Origin: Geminicoccus harenae | Lineage (GTDB): Bacteria > Pseudomonadota > Alphaproteobacteria > Geminicoccales > Geminicoccaceae | DNA length: 64,000 nucleotides | Direction of reading: 5' to 3' | NCBI RefSeq assembly: GCF_019800005.1 | Contig: NZ_JABGCL010000011.1 | Coordinates: 62,001-126,000, forward strand | Shown here: positions 37,671 through 46,532 of the stretch, in pieces | How the letters are laid out: each line of letters opens with the position of its first letter | How positions within the stretch are numbered: position 1 is the first letter of the stretch | Position numbers and translations under genes: made by a program | The notes under the pieces: generated by a model | Database searches by the model: none | Told to the model about the DNA's origin: nothing | The model's input: the letters and a program-made list of their open reading frames with translations, nothing else

Positions 37671-40544
37671 ATGACCCAGGAACGCCGCCTTGCCGACCTC
37701 GAGCGCAGCTTCGCGGGCTGGGAGCGCAAGAAGCTCCTGCGCACCTCCGCCCTGGTCGCGGTGCCCGTGCTGGTGGCGCTCGGCTACTGGGGCTATGGCC
37801 GAGTGGAGGTGGATGCCGCGCGCGAATCCGTGGTGTCCCTCACCCAGTCGCTGAATGCCGAGCAGCAGGCCAAGGCCGGGCTGGAGGCGCAGCTCGCCAA
37901 GACCGGCGTGCGGCTGGCCGAGCTCCAGCAGTCGCTGGACCAGGTCGGCACCGAGCGCGACGAGGCGCGGGCCGCCGTGGATGCCGCCAATTCCTCGGCC
38001 GCCGGCAAGCTCGGCGAGCTGGCCGGCAAGCTCGAAGCCGTGAACGCGCAGTTGCGCGATGTCACCGCGGAGCGGGACGATCTGGCGGCGCGCCTGGACC
38101 AGGCCACCCAGCAGGCCGAGGCGTCCGGTCAGCGCGTGGCCGAGCTGGACCGGCAGGTGGCCGAACTCACGAGCCAGATCGAGCAGGGGCGGGCCGAGGC
38201 CGATCGCTCGGCGGCGACCGTGGCGGAGCTCACCGCGGCCCGCGACCAGGCGACCAGGGAGCGGGACGAGGCCAGGAACGCGGCCGCCGAGGTCGACCGG
38301 CTGCGCCAGCAGCTCGCGGCTTCCGAGGAGCGGCTGGCCGCGTCCGCGACCGAGATCAAGGCGCTGGAGCAGATCCGGGCGGGGCTGCAGCAGCAGCTCG
38401 ATGCGGCGCAGGACCAGGGCTTCGCCCTGGAGGATTCCGCCACCGCCGCGGCCAGTCGGCAGCAGGCGGCGCTGGACGAGGCGCAGGCGGAGATCGCCCG
38501 GCTGCGGCAGGAGGTGGAGGCTGCCGGCGGCGAGGCCCGGTCTCGCGCGGAGGAACTGGCGCAGGCCAGGGCGGAAGCGGCCGGACTCGACCAGCAGGTG
38601 GCCGAGCTGCAGGGCCGGCTGGACCAGGCGAACGCACGGCTGAGCGAGCTGGAAATGGCCGCCGTGGCGGGTGCCGGCACCGAACAGGCGCTGAACGAGG
38701 CGCGGGGTGCGGTGGGCCTGCTCGGCAGCCAGGCGGCCGATCTGCAGGCCGAGCTGGATGCCAGCAGGGCCCGGGTCGCCGAGCTGGAGCAGGCGGGTCA
38801 GGCCAGCCAGCAGGCCGAGGCGGCGCTCGCGGCCGCCCAGAGCGAGGCGGAGGAGCTGCGCCGGCGGGTCGGCGAGCTGGAGATGGCCGCCGTGGCCGCG
38901 GCCAACACCGAGAAGGCGCTGGAAGAGGCGCGTGGGGCCGTGGCCCTGCTGGGCACGCAGGCGGCCGATCTCCAGGCCCAGCTGGATGCCAGCAGGGCTA
39001 GGATCGCCGAACTGGAGCAGGCGGGCCAGGCCGGCCAGCAGGCCGAGGCGGCGCTCGCGGCGGCGCGCAGCGAGGCCGAGGAGCTGCGCCGGCGGGTCGG
39101 TGAGCTGGAGATGGCGGCCGTGGCCGCGGCCAACACCGAGAAGGCGCTGGAAGAGGCGCGCGGGGCCGTCGCCCTGCTGGGTACGCAGGCAGCCGAGCTG
39201 CAGTCCCGGCTCGATGCCGGCAATGCCCGCATCGCCGAGCTGGAAGGGGCAGCGGAGGCTGCGGCTGCCGACCGGGCAGCACTCGATCAGGCGCGCAGCC
39301 GGGTCGAGGAGCTGGAGCGGCAGCAGGCGGATCTGCAGGAGCAGGTCCGGGCGGGCACGGCGCGGGTGGAGGAGCTGGAGCAGGCGGCCGCACGGGCCGA
39401 CGAGGCGGAGGCGGCGCTGGAGGGTGCTCGCCAGGAGGTCACAGCGCTGCAGGGGATCCGCAGCGACATGCAGCGCCAGCTCGACGAGGCGACCGACCGG
39501 GAAATCGCCCTGGAAGCCCGGCTGCAGGACGCGCAGGAGCAGGCCGCCGCCCAGGCGGACCGCCTGGAAGCGGCCGAGCGGGCGCAGGACGAGCTGGACG
39601 GTGCCCGGGTGCAGCTCGAAGGGCTGAAACAGACCCGCGCGGAGCTGGAGGCGCGCCTGGCGGCGGCCGATGCCCGCCTGGCCGAGCTCGGCCAGACGAG
39701 CGAGCGCGCCCGTGCGCTGGAAGCGGAGCTGGCCCAGGCCCGGGAACGGATCGAGGCGCTGGAAGGGGCGCAGGACGGGTTGCGCACGGAGCTGGAGCAG
39801 CAGCGCGCCCGCTCGGCCGAGCTGGAGCAGGACCTGCAGGCCAGCCGGACGGAAGCCCGGGAAGCGCAGGACGCGGTCCGGGCCGAGGCGGACCGGCAGG
39901 CGGCGCTGCAGGCCGAGCGCGACCGGCTGCAGGAACAGTTGGCGGAGCTGTCCGACCAGGTGCAGGCGCTGGAGCGGGATGCCCGCGGCAGCGAGGCGAT
40001 GGCGCTGATCCAGACCCAGATCGCCAGCAGCCTCGCCGAAGCCGTGCCGAGTGCCGACGAGCTGGAGCAGAGCATCCGCCAGCACGAGATGGCCGACAGC
40101 GCCACCCGCGGGCTGGTGCTGTCGAGCATCTCCGGGGTGGACGATCAGGACCTGCTGCGGGACGGGCGGATCCAGTTGCCGGCGGGCGTGCTGTTCGAAT
40201 CCGGCAGCGCGGAACTCAGCGAAGGCGGCAAGGACGCCCTGCGCGAGTTCGCCCAGCGGATGCGCAAGGTGATCGACGAGCTGCCGCCGATGGCGTCCTG
40301 GCTGCTGCGCATCGACGGGCACACGGACGACGTGCCGCTGCGCGCCGGCAGTGCCTGGCGCGACAATCTCCAGCTCTCGACCGCCCGGGCCGGTGCCGTG
40401 GCCGCCTACCTGATCGAGGCCGGCCTGCCGCCCGAGCGGATCGTCCCGGCCGGCTTCGGCTCATCCCGCCCGGCCGTGCCGGGCACCAGTGCGGAGGCCC
40501 GCGCCCAGAACCGCCGGATCGAGATCACCCTGTCCTCGCGCTGA
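37671..40544 (+). CDS. Giant coiled-coil protein with C-terminal OmpA domain
   Basis: A 957-residue protein. A short cytoplasmic start is followed by one transmembrane helix at residues ~23-42 (RTSALVAVPVLVALGYWGYG). From about 45 to 795 it is almost uninterrupted Ala/Glu/Gln/Arg/Leu heptad sequence, predicted to be coiled coil, with a 76-residue repeat present in about 2.6 copies (38637-39236). The C-terminal OmpA-like domain (about 826-957) has GVLFESGSAELSEGGK, the DGHTDDVPL peptidoglycan-binding motif and the NRRIEITL ending. The start ATG at 37671 lacks a strong Shine-Dalgarno. It is the last gene of the MotA/MotB-like cluster. Its domain order copies the MotB-like protein at a larger scale, without an obvious Asp in its TM helix. 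Confidence 0.85.
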   Translation: MTQERRLADLERSFAGWERKKLLRTSALVAVPVLVALGYWGYGRVEVDAARESVVSLTQSLNAEQQAKAGLEAQLAKTGVRLAELQQSLDQVGTERDEARAAVDAANSSAAGKLGELAGKLEAVNAQLRDVTAERDDLAARLDQATQQAEASGQRVAELDRQVAELTSQIEQGRAEADRSAATVAELTAARDQATRERDEARNAAAEVDRLRQQLAASEERLAASATEIKALEQIRAGLQQQLDAAQDQGFALEDSATAAASRQQAALDEAQAEIARLRQEVEAAGGEARSRAEELAQARAEAAGLDQQVAELQGRLDQANARLSELEMAAVAGAGTEQALNEARGAVGLLGSQAADLQAELDASRARVAELEQAGQASQQAEAALAAAQSEAEELRRRVGELEMAAVAAANTEKALEEARGAVALLGTQAADLQAQLDASRARIAELEQAGQAGQQAEAALAAARSEAEELRRRVGELEMAAVAAANTEKALEEARGAVALLGTQAAELQSRLDAGNARIAELEGAAEAAAADRAALDQARSRVEELERQQADLQEQVRAGTARVEELEQAAARADEAEAALEGARQEVTALQGIRSDMQRQLDEATDREIALEARLQDAQEQAAAQADRLEAAERAQDELDGARVQLEGLKQTRAELEARLAAADARLAELGQTSERARALEAELAQARERIEALEGAQDGLRTELEQQRARSAELEQDLQASRTEAREAQDAVRAEADRQAALQAERDRLQEQLAELSDQVQALERDARGSEAMALIQTQIASSLAEAVPSADELEQSIRQHEMADSATRGLVLSSISGVDDQDLLRDGRIQLPAGVLFESGSAELSEGGKDALREFAQRMRKVIDELPPMASWLLRIDGHTDDVPLRAGSAWRDNLQLSTARAGAVAAYLIEAGLPPERIVPAGFGSSRPAVPGTSAEARAQNRRIEITLSSR
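38637..39236 (+). repeat. 228-bp in-frame tandem repeat, about 2.6 copies
   Basis: Copies begin at 38637, 38865 and 39093 with an exact period of 228 bases (76 codons). Each encodes an ELEMAAVA...GAVALLG...AADLQ type unit. The second and third copies are nearly identical over their first ~120 bases and differ mainly at third codon positions; the third diverges after about 39236. Frame is preserved throughout. Confidence 0.9.
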
Positions 40545-41144
40545 GCGGGCAGCCGGATCAGGGGAACAGGCATAGCGGCCGCCACCGCCGCCTCGCGGCA
40601 TCAGTGGTGGCCGCCATCGCCTATGCCATGCGCTTCCGCACGGAACGGCGGAACAAGTGGCTGTCGGCCCAGCGGGGCGAGCGCCGCAGCCCTTGAGAAC
40701 AGCGATACCTGGCCGGGCCATCGCAGCGGGTCGAACGGCTTCCGCCGGAACTCGGCAGGCATGCTCGCGGCAGCTCTGCCTTCGGGCATCGCCCTGCTGT
40801 TCAGCCGCTCGGGAAGAATGCCGATCGGCTCGCCTCGCCCCTGCAGCCGGGGTGAGGCCGCAACAACTGCCCGGCAGCCCGTGCTCATCCAGGGGCCAAG
40901 CCGGTAGCCCAAGTGGCGACCGACCAGGCCGAGATCGCCCCGGCCATGGGACCGGACCGGGACCGCGCACTCCTGCTTTTGCAGGAAGCAATGTCTCCGC
41001 CCTGCCCTGTGGCGGGCTGACCTCCCGAAGCCGCGGTCCTGGCTTGGTTGAAGGCGTCTCCTGACGTCGATGCCGCGTCGGCTGCACGGCCGGTACCCGG
41101 TCTCCCGGGTGCGCCGACAGGACCGGCGCTCTCGTCCTTACAGC
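40545..41144. other. 600-bp stretch with no supportable gene
   Basis: This gap lies between the 3' ends of the giant coiled-coil gene (plus) and an ABC exporter (minus). Its start holds an imperfect hairpin: GGCATAG (40569-40575) pairs with CTATGCC (40621-40627), with GC-rich partly complementary DNA inside. Two short open frames around 40600-40910, one on each strand, show no family signature or good ribosome binding site. I see nothing else; it may contain a decayed gene. Confidence 0.55.
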
Positions 41145-42956
41145 TCAGGCCACCCGCATCACCGCACCGGCATCGGTGAACTGGAGGGCTGCGAGGCGGC
41201 CGTACAGGCCGTCATTGGCGACCAGATCCTGGTGCCGGCCGGTCTCGACGATCCGGCCGCCATCCATCACCACGATCCGGTCGGCCGCCAGCACGGTGGC
41301 CAAGCGGTGGGCGATCACCAGGGTGGTGCGGCCCTCCATCAGCCGCTCCAGGGCCTGCTGGACCAGCCGCTCGTTCTCCGCGTCCAGGGCGGAGGTGGCC
41401 TCGTCCAGCAGCAGGATGCGGGGATCGGCCAGAAGGGCACGGGCGATCGCGATCCGCTGGCGCTGGCCGCCGGACAGCCGCACGCCCTTCTCGCCCAGAT
41501 GAGTGTCGAAGCCCTGCGGCAGGGCATCGATGAAGCCCAGCGCCGCGGCCGCCTCGGCAGCGGCGCGCACCTCGGCCAGCGCAGCATCGGGCCGGCCGTA
41601 GCGGATATTGTCCAGCGCCGTCCCGGAGAAGATCATCGGCTCCTGCGGCACCCAGCCGAGCCGGCGGCGATGCGCCACCGGGTCCAGCTCGGCGAGCGGC
41701 ACGCCGTCGACCAGGATCTGCCCGGCATCAGGCTCGTAGAAGCGCAGGAGGAGCTGCAGCACGCTGGTCTTGCCGGCCCCGGACGGCCCGACCAGGGCCA
41801 CCCGCTCGCCCGGCGCCACGTCCAGGTCGAACTCCCGGAGCACCGGGCGGTCCGGGAAGGAGGGATAGGCAAAGCCGACTCCTTCGAAGCGCACGGCCCC
41901 GCGCGTGGTGGCGATCGGCCGCGGCGTTGCGGGCGCCGTCACGGCGGGCTGGGTGTCGAGCAGCTCGAACAACCGCTCCGTGGCCCCGGCGGCGCGCTGC
42001 AGGTCGCCCATCACGTCGGCGAGCCCGCCCACGGCACTGGCCACCAGGGCCGCGTAGAACACGAAGGCCGACAGCTCGCCCGGCGTGATCCGTCCTTCCA
42101 GGACGTCATAGCCGCCCAGCCACAGCACCACGCCGATCGCCCCGAACACCAGGGCGATCACCACCGCACCCAGGGTGGAGCGGGCGCGGGCATAGCGCAC
42201 GGCAGTGGCGTAGGTCGCCTCGGCACTGTCGCCAAAGCGCTCCGCCTCGCGCCCTTCCTGGCCGAAGCCCTGGACGGTGCGCACGCCGTTCAGCGTCTCC
42301 TCCACCCGCACGCCGAGCTCGGCGACCTGGTCCTGCAGGGCGCGGGACAGGACGCGCACCCGGCGGCCGATCAGCACGATCGGCACGACCACGAGCGGGA
42401 CGACCAGGAGGACGAAGCCGGTGAGCCGCGGGCTGGTGACCAGCAGGATGGCGAGGCCGCCCACCAGCAGCAGCAGGTTGCGCAGGGCCTGGGTGACCGA
42501 TGCGCCGATCAGGGTCTGGATCACCGCCGTGTCGGTGGTGATCCGCGAGATCACCTCGCCGGTACGGGTCCGCTCGAAGAAGGCCGGGGAAAGCCGGACC
42601 ACCCGGGCGAACACGTCCTTGCGCAGGTCGGCCACCAGCCGCTCGCCCAGCCTGGTGACGAGATAGGAGCGGAAGAAGGTGGCCAACGCCAGCACCAGGA
42701 TCACCAGGCCGACCGCTTCCAGGGCGTGATCGAGGGCCTGGGGGCGGCCCTGGACGAAGCCGCCATCCACGATGTGGCGCAGGCCGGCACCGATCGAGAG
42801 CACCGCCAGCGCCGCCACGGTGAGCGCCACCAGCGTGCCGATCACGAGCGGCCGGTGCGGCCGCAGATAGGCGGCGAGGCGCCGGAGCTGCCCGAGATCG
42901 CGCGTGCCTGCGCGCCCGCTGTCGACGCGGCCGGACCTGCGCTGCCCGCCCTTCAT
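41145..42956 (-). CDS. ABC exporter (ABCB/MsbA-like, TM and ATPase fused)
   Basis: A 603-residue half-transporter. Six helices occupy residues ~30-330, with the coupling-type segment FFERTRTGEVISRITTD near residue 125. The ATPase domain has Walker A VGPSGAGKTSV, Q-loop WVPQEPMIF, signature LSGGQRQRIAIARALL, Walker B ILLLDEATSALD and H-loop VIAHRLATV. A basic N-terminal leader (KGGQRRSGRVDSGRAGTRDL) precedes it. It should act as a homodimer in the inner membrane exporting a lipid or hydrophobic compound. It is divergent from rpmE. Confidence 0.94.
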   Translation of the reverse strand: MKGGQRRSGRVDSGRAGTRDLGQLRRLAAYLRPHRPLVIGTLVALTVAALAVLSIGAGLRHIVDGGFVQGRPQALDHALEAVGLVILVLALATFFRSYLVTRLGERLVADLRKDVFARVVRLSPAFFERTRTGEVISRITTDTAVIQTLIGASVTQALRNLLLLVGGLAILLVTSPRLTGFVLLVVPLVVVPIVLIGRRVRVLSRALQDQVAELGVRVEETLNGVRTVQGFGQEGREAERFGDSAEATYATAVRYARARSTLGAVVIALVFGAIGVVLWLGGYDVLEGRITPGELSAFVFYAALVASAVGGLADVMGDLQRAAGATERLFELLDTQPAVTAPATPRPIATTRGAVRFEGVGFAYPSFPDRPVLREFDLDVAPGERVALVGPSGAGKTSVLQLLLRFYEPDAGQILVDGVPLAELDPVAHRRRLGWVPQEPMIFSGTALDNIRYGRPDAALAEVRAAAEAAAALGFIDALPQGFDTHLGEKGVRLSGGQRQRIAIARALLADPRILLLDEATSALDAENERLVQQALERLMEGRTTLVIAHRLATVLAADRIVVMDGGRIVETGRHQDLVANDGLYGRLAALQFTDAGAVMRVA

Positions 42957-43068
42957 GAACCTTCCTCGATGAATGCAACCGGCACGATGCTATGCGGCAA
43001 AGCTTGCAATATCGCTAACAATCCGTGCCGAGCTGTCGAAAGCGCGCAGGAAAGGGAGCCGTGACCCC

Positions 43069-43097
43069 TTGAGTCCCCGGATGCCCGCGGATATATA
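43069..43097 (+). promoter_or_regulatory. Sigma-70-type promoter of rpmE-rpmJ
   Basis: TTGAGT (43069-43074) and TATATA (43092-43097) are 17 bases apart. Transcription would start about 22 bases before the GTG of rpmE, leaving a short leader with a GAGGA Shine-Dalgarno. It is the clearest vegetative promoter in the window. Confidence 0.65.
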
Positions 43098-43125
43098 GCG
43101 GCCGCCCGCATCTGAGGAAAGCGTC

Positions 43126-43356
43126 GTGAAGAAGGACATCCACCCCGACTACCATCCCATCACCGTAGTGATGACGGATGGGTCGACCTTCGAGACCTCC
43201 TCGACCTGGGGCAAGGCTGGCGACAGCATGCAGCTCGACGTCGATCCCAAGTCGCACCCGGCCTGGACTGGCGGCAACGTTCGCGTGATCGAGCGCGGTC
43301 AGGTCGAGAAGTTCAACAAGCGTTTCCAGGGTTTCCGCCGCAAGGCCGAAGCCTGA
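43126..43356 (+). CDS. rpmE: 50S ribosomal protein L31
   Basis: A 76-residue protein starting at GTG 43126, preceded by GAGGAAA. The sequence begins [18 protein letters not shown] and contains [11 protein letters not shown], both diagnostic of L31. None of the four zinc-binding cysteines is present, so it is the zinc-free (C-minus) form usual in alphaproteobacteria. It lies 21 bases before rpmJ under one promoter, an arrangement that recalls the zinc-independent L31-L36 pairs of other bacteria. Confidence 0.96.
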   Translation: MKKDIHPDYHPITVVMTDGSTFETSSTWGKAGDSMQLDVDPKSHPAWTGGNVRVIERGQVEKFNKRFQGFRRKAEA

Positions 43357-43377
43357 CCACTTGCAGAGATCGGTGTC

Positions 43378-43503
43378 ATGAAGGTCATCAACTCGCTCAA
43401 GACCGCGAAGAGCCGCCACAAGGACTGCCGGATCATCCGGCGCAAGGGCCGGGTCTACGTGATCAACAAGACCAACCCGCGCTTCAAGGCCCGCCAGGGC
43501 TGA
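43378..43503 (+). CDS. rpmJ: 50S ribosomal protein L36
   Basis: A 41-residue protein that follows rpmE. It starts [16 protein letters not shown] and ends NPRFKARQG, with the GRVYVINK core, which identifies L36 of the longer, alternative type. Only one cysteine remains (DCRIIRRKG), so it cannot bind zinc in the classical way. The upstream 21-base gap carries CAGAGATCGG rather than a strong Shine-Dalgarno, so translation may be coupled to rpmE. Confidence 0.93.
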   Translation: MKVINSLKTAKSRHKDCRIIRRKGRVYVINKTNPRFKARQG

Positions 43504-43544
43504 AGCGTTTCCGCCCGGCAGGTCCGGGCGGCGGGCACGACACG

Positions 43545-43572
43545 AGCCGCGCGAGGGCGACCTTTCGCGGCT
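43545..43572 (+). terminator. Putative terminator of rpmE-rpmJ
   Basis: AGCCGCG (43545-43551) and CGCGGCT (43566-43572) form a 7-bp stem with a 14-base loop, followed by TTCGTCGTTTG. It begins 41 bases after the rpmJ stop. The T-rich tail is broken, so it is a modest candidate. Confidence 0.5.
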
Positions 43573-43605
43573 TTCGTCGTTTGTGCTCAGCGGCCCGGGC
43601 CGGCA

Positions 43606-45321
43606 TCAGCCGAGCAGGCGCAGCCCGTCCGGACCGGCGGTCACATAGCCGCGGTCGGTCAGCTTGAGGTGCGGGATCACCGAGAGCGGCAGGAAGGCCA
43701 GGGGCTGCAGGGGCTCCGGCATCTGGCAGCCGATCTCGTGCGCCGCCTGGCGGATGGCGCCGAACCGTTCCGCCACCTCCTCATAGGGCCGGTCCGACAT
43801 CAGCCCGGCCACCGGCAAGGCGAGCTCGGCCAGCACCGCCTCGCCCCGCACCACCACGGCCCCGCCCTGGAGTGCCGTGATCCGGTTGACCGCCACCGCC
43901 ATGTCGACGGGGTCGGAGCCCACCACCGTGACATTGTGGCTGTCATGGCCGATCGAGGTGGCGATGGCACCATGGAGGGCGCCGAAGCCGTGCACCAGGC
44001 CCCGGCCGATATTGCCGTTGCGGCCGTGCCGCTCCAGCACGGCCACGAGGTGGAGGGAGCGCTCCGGATCGGCCACGACCAGGCCATCCTGCGCCGGCGG
44101 GACCAGGCGCAGATGCTCGGTGATCACCGAGAGCGGCACCACCCCGATCACGTCCATCTCGCCCGCCGGTGCCGGCAGGGCGAAGGTCCGCTCGTCCACC
44201 TCCGCCAGATGCACCGAGCCGTAGCCGACCGGGGCTGGATGGCTGCGCTCCTCGAACAAGGCAGCCTCGACCACCCGGCCGGCGGCGACGACGCCGCTCA
44301 CCTGCACCTCCGCCAGATCGTCCAGCAGCACCAGGTCGGCGCGCCGCCCGGGCGCGATCAGGCCGCGGTCGTGGAGCCGGAAGGCCGTGGCGGCCGCCAG
44401 GCTGGCCGAGCGATAGACCGGCAGGATGGGGGCACCCGCGGCGATCGCCGTGCGCATCGCATGGTCGATATGGCCCTCGGCCAGGATGTCCACCGGCTTG
44501 CGGTCATCGGTGCAGAACGCGATGCGCGGCCAGGTGGCCTCGGTGAGCAAGGGCGCCAGTGCCGTCACGTTGCGGGTGACCGAGCCCTCGCGCATCAGGA
44601 TGACCATGCCCTTCTCGAGCTTCTCCCTGGCCTCGGCCAGGAGCGTGCATTCATGGTCGGTCGTGGGGCCGCCGCACAGATAGGCGTCCAGGCCCTCCCC
44701 CTGCAGCAGCGGCGCATGCCCGTCGATATGGGCATCGGCGAACAGGGAGAGCTTGTGCAGGAGTTGCCGGTCGGCGGCGATGACGCCCGGGAAGTTCATC
44801 ATCTCCGCCAGGCCGATCGTGGCGGGATGGGCCAGCAGCGGCAGGAGATCGTCGCCCTCCAGCCGGGCACCGGCGGTCTCCAGCTCGCTCGCCGGCACGC
44901 AGGAGGGCAGGTTGACCTTCAGGCTCATCACCAAGCTGAGCGCTGCCGCCTGGAACCATTCGATCCCGGGCAGGCCGATCACGTTGGCGATCTCGTGCGG
45001 GTCGCAGATCGCGGTGGTGGTGCCGCGCGGCAGCACCAGCCGCTCGAACTCCGCCGGGGTCACCAGCGAGCTTTCCACATGCAAATGGGTGTCGATGAAG
45101 CCGGGCGCCAGGAAGCGGCCGCGCGCCTCCACCACCCGGTGCGCCAGGCGCGGCTCGCCCACCGCCACGATCGTGTCGTCGACGACTGAAACGGCTACGT
45201 CATCACGCACCATCCCGGTCGCGACATCGACCAGCCGCCCCCCCTGGATGCAGAGGTCGCAGGGTTCCAGCCCCTGCGCCGCCCGGATCCGTTTCGCCAG
45301 AACAGCGACATCGACCGCCAT
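43606..45321 (-). CDS. ade: Adenine deaminase
   Basis: A 571-residue amidohydrolase that converts adenine to hypoxanthine. Metal-binding motifs are visible in FIDTHLHVESSLV, CDPHEIANV, DAHIDGHAP and FCTDDRKP, the family pattern of Ade rather than of urease or dihydroorotase. The ATG at 45321 is chosen because CAGGAG lies about seven bases upstream and the product then begins with the family's CDLCIQGGRLVDVATG after a short leader. It follows the flavoprotein gene by 35 bases on the same strand and may be co-transcribed with the polyketide operon, though no metabolic link is evident. Confidence 0.95.
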   Translation of the reverse strand: MAVDVAVLAKRIRAAQGLEPCDLCIQGGRLVDVATGMVRDDVAVSVVDDTIVAVGEPRLAHRVVEARGRFLAPGFIDTHLHVESSLVTPAEFERLVLPRGTTTAICDPHEIANVIGLPGIEWFQAAALSLVMSLKVNLPSCVPASELETAGARLEGDDLLPLLAHPATIGLAEMMNFPGVIAADRQLLHKLSLFADAHIDGHAPLLQGEGLDAYLCGGPTTDHECTLLAEAREKLEKGMVILMREGSVTRNVTALAPLLTEATWPRIAFCTDDRKPVDILAEGHIDHAMRTAIAAGAPILPVYRSASLAAATAFRLHDRGLIAPGRRADLVLLDDLAEVQVSGVVAAGRVVEAALFEERSHPAPVGYGSVHLAEVDERTFALPAPAGEMDVIGVVPLSVITEHLRLVPPAQDGLVVADPERSLHLVAVLERHGRNGNIGRGLVHGFGALHGAIATSIGHDSHNVTVVGSDPVDMAVAVNRITALQGGAVVVRGEAVLAELALPVAGLMSDRPYEEVAERFGAIRQAAHEIGCQMPEPLQPLAFLPLSVIPHLKLTDRGYVTAGPDGLRLLG

Positions 45322-45356
45322 CTTCCTGCTCCTGCGTCGACAGACCCTTGCGCAAC

Positions 45357-46532
45357 CTACGGTGCTGTCGCCTGCGGCGCCACCGGAACCGCCCGCCGCT
45401 GATCCGGCGTGACTGCTGGTAAAGAAAGCAGCGCGGCTGCCTGGATCCGGGTAGCAGAGGCGATCCGTCCAAGTGCTCCAGGCCACAGCCGCGCACCCAC
45501 GGCCAGCGCCGCCTGCGCCTGGCGCTGCACGAGCAGATGCGACAGCAGCGTCGCCCGCCACACCTGCCCCGACAGGTCCCTGCGCAGGCGGCCCGTGAAC
45601 TCCGCTGGCGTCCCGCCATGCAGGTAACAGTCCGCGGCGAGTGCTGCGCTGTGCAGGGCGATCGACATGCCTTCGCCCGCGAAGGATGGAATGACGGCCG
45701 CCTGATCGCCTAGACGCCAGCAGCCATCCTCCCGTCGCTCGACCAGACCGTAGGGGATGTTCGCGATCGCGAGCGGCCGGCCCCTAAGTGGCACGGCTCC
45801 CGCAATGCGGCGTGCGAAGTGTCCGTCGAAGGCCTGGACCAGGTCGAGCAGTACCGGCCAGTTCTGCCCGATCCGCCGGAAGGTGGCCTTGCGGATCAGC
45901 AGGCAGAGGTTGACCTTCCCTTCCTCGATCGGCTCGAGCCCCGCATAGCCTCCCGGAAACAGGAAGAGCTCGACCTTGCCGGCCAGCGCTGCGGCCTGCC
46001 CTGCTGCCAGCCTGAAGTGCAGCTTCAGCCCGATCAGGTCGTTCTGGCTGCCCGGCGGGCGTTTCCAGCCGCGCAGATCGTGCTTGCCGGTAGCCACGAA
46101 GGCATCCCGTGCCCGGATCATGTCGCCGTCGTCGAGCCGTGCGGTCCAGAAGCCGCCGCAACGCTCCAGCCCCTGCACGCTCCGGCCGCGCAGGATCCGG
46201 CTGCCGGCCCTGCGCGCCAGCTCGATCAGCGCCTCGTCCATGCGCCGGCGCGACAGGCTGTACGCGGTGAACGGCAATGGGCAGGTCACCCGTGCCCTGC
46301 CCGCCGATACGCCCAGCTCGGCAATCGGCACGGCGCCGAGCCGGTCGGGTTCCAGGCCGGACAGGCGGAGATAGTGGATCGCCTCCTGGCTCAGGAACTC
46401 GCCGCATACCTTGTCGTGCGGGTCGGCTTCGCGCTCGACCAGGACCACATCGCGCCCGGCCGCGGCCAGTGCCTGCGCCAGCGTCGCTCCGGCAGGCCCG
46501 CCGCCGATCACCACGGCATCCCGCACCGTCAC
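45357..46532 (-). CDS. FAD-dependent oxidoreductase, geranylgeranyl-reductase type
   Basis: A 391-residue flavoprotein. The Rossmann motif VVIGGGPAGATLAQALAAAG and the following VEREADPHDKVCGEFLS (the GGR-type CGE/GD motif) mark the geranylgeranyl reductase/p-hydroxybenzoate-hydroxylase superfamily; a second FAD motif, RLGDQAAVIPSFAGEGMSIAL, is near residue 295. The start is GTG at 46532, whose GTGA overlaps the methyltransferase stop. It is the last gene of the type III polyketide operon. By analogy with SrsC-like enzymes it probably hydroxylates or oxidises the polyketide ring, or reduces a side chain. Confidence 0.88.
   Translation of the reverse strand: MTVRDAVVIGGGPAGATLAQALAAAGRDVVLVEREADPHDKVCGEFLSQEAIHYLRLSGLEPDRLGAVPIAELGVSAGRARVTCPLPFTAYSLSRRRMDEALIELARRAGSRILRGRSVQGLERCGGFWTARLDDGDMIRARDAFVATGKHDLRGWKRPPGSQNDLIGLKLHFRLAAGQAAALAGKVELFLFPGGYAGLEPIEEGKVNLCLLIRKATFRRIGQNWPVLLDLVQAFDGHFARRIAGAVPLRGRPLAIANIPYGLVERREDGCWRLGDQAAVIPSFAGEGMSIALHSAALAADCYLHGGTPAEFTGRLRRDLSGQVWRATLLSHLLVQRQAQAALAVGARLWPGALGRIASATRIQAAALLSLPAVTPDQRRAVPVAPQATAP

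Noticed and set aside
38637..39236. CRISPR-like repeat
   Set aside because: The period is 228 bases, copies are contiguous without spacers and lie in frame inside a coding sequence.
37188..40322. A 1000-codon open frame antisense to the giant coiled-coil gene
   Set aside because: The sense frame has TM, heptads and an OmpA domain; the antisense product is low-complexity Leu/Gln/Arg/Gly from repeated Ala/Glu/Gln codons.
40601..40912. Short open frames on both strands in the 600-bp gap
   Set aside because: No homology features, no clear ribosome binding sites, and both strands are open, as expected by chance at this GC content.
43000..43068. Possible Zur box before rpmE
   Set aside because: TTGCAATATCGCTAA has too few complementary positions to be a credible Zur palindrome.
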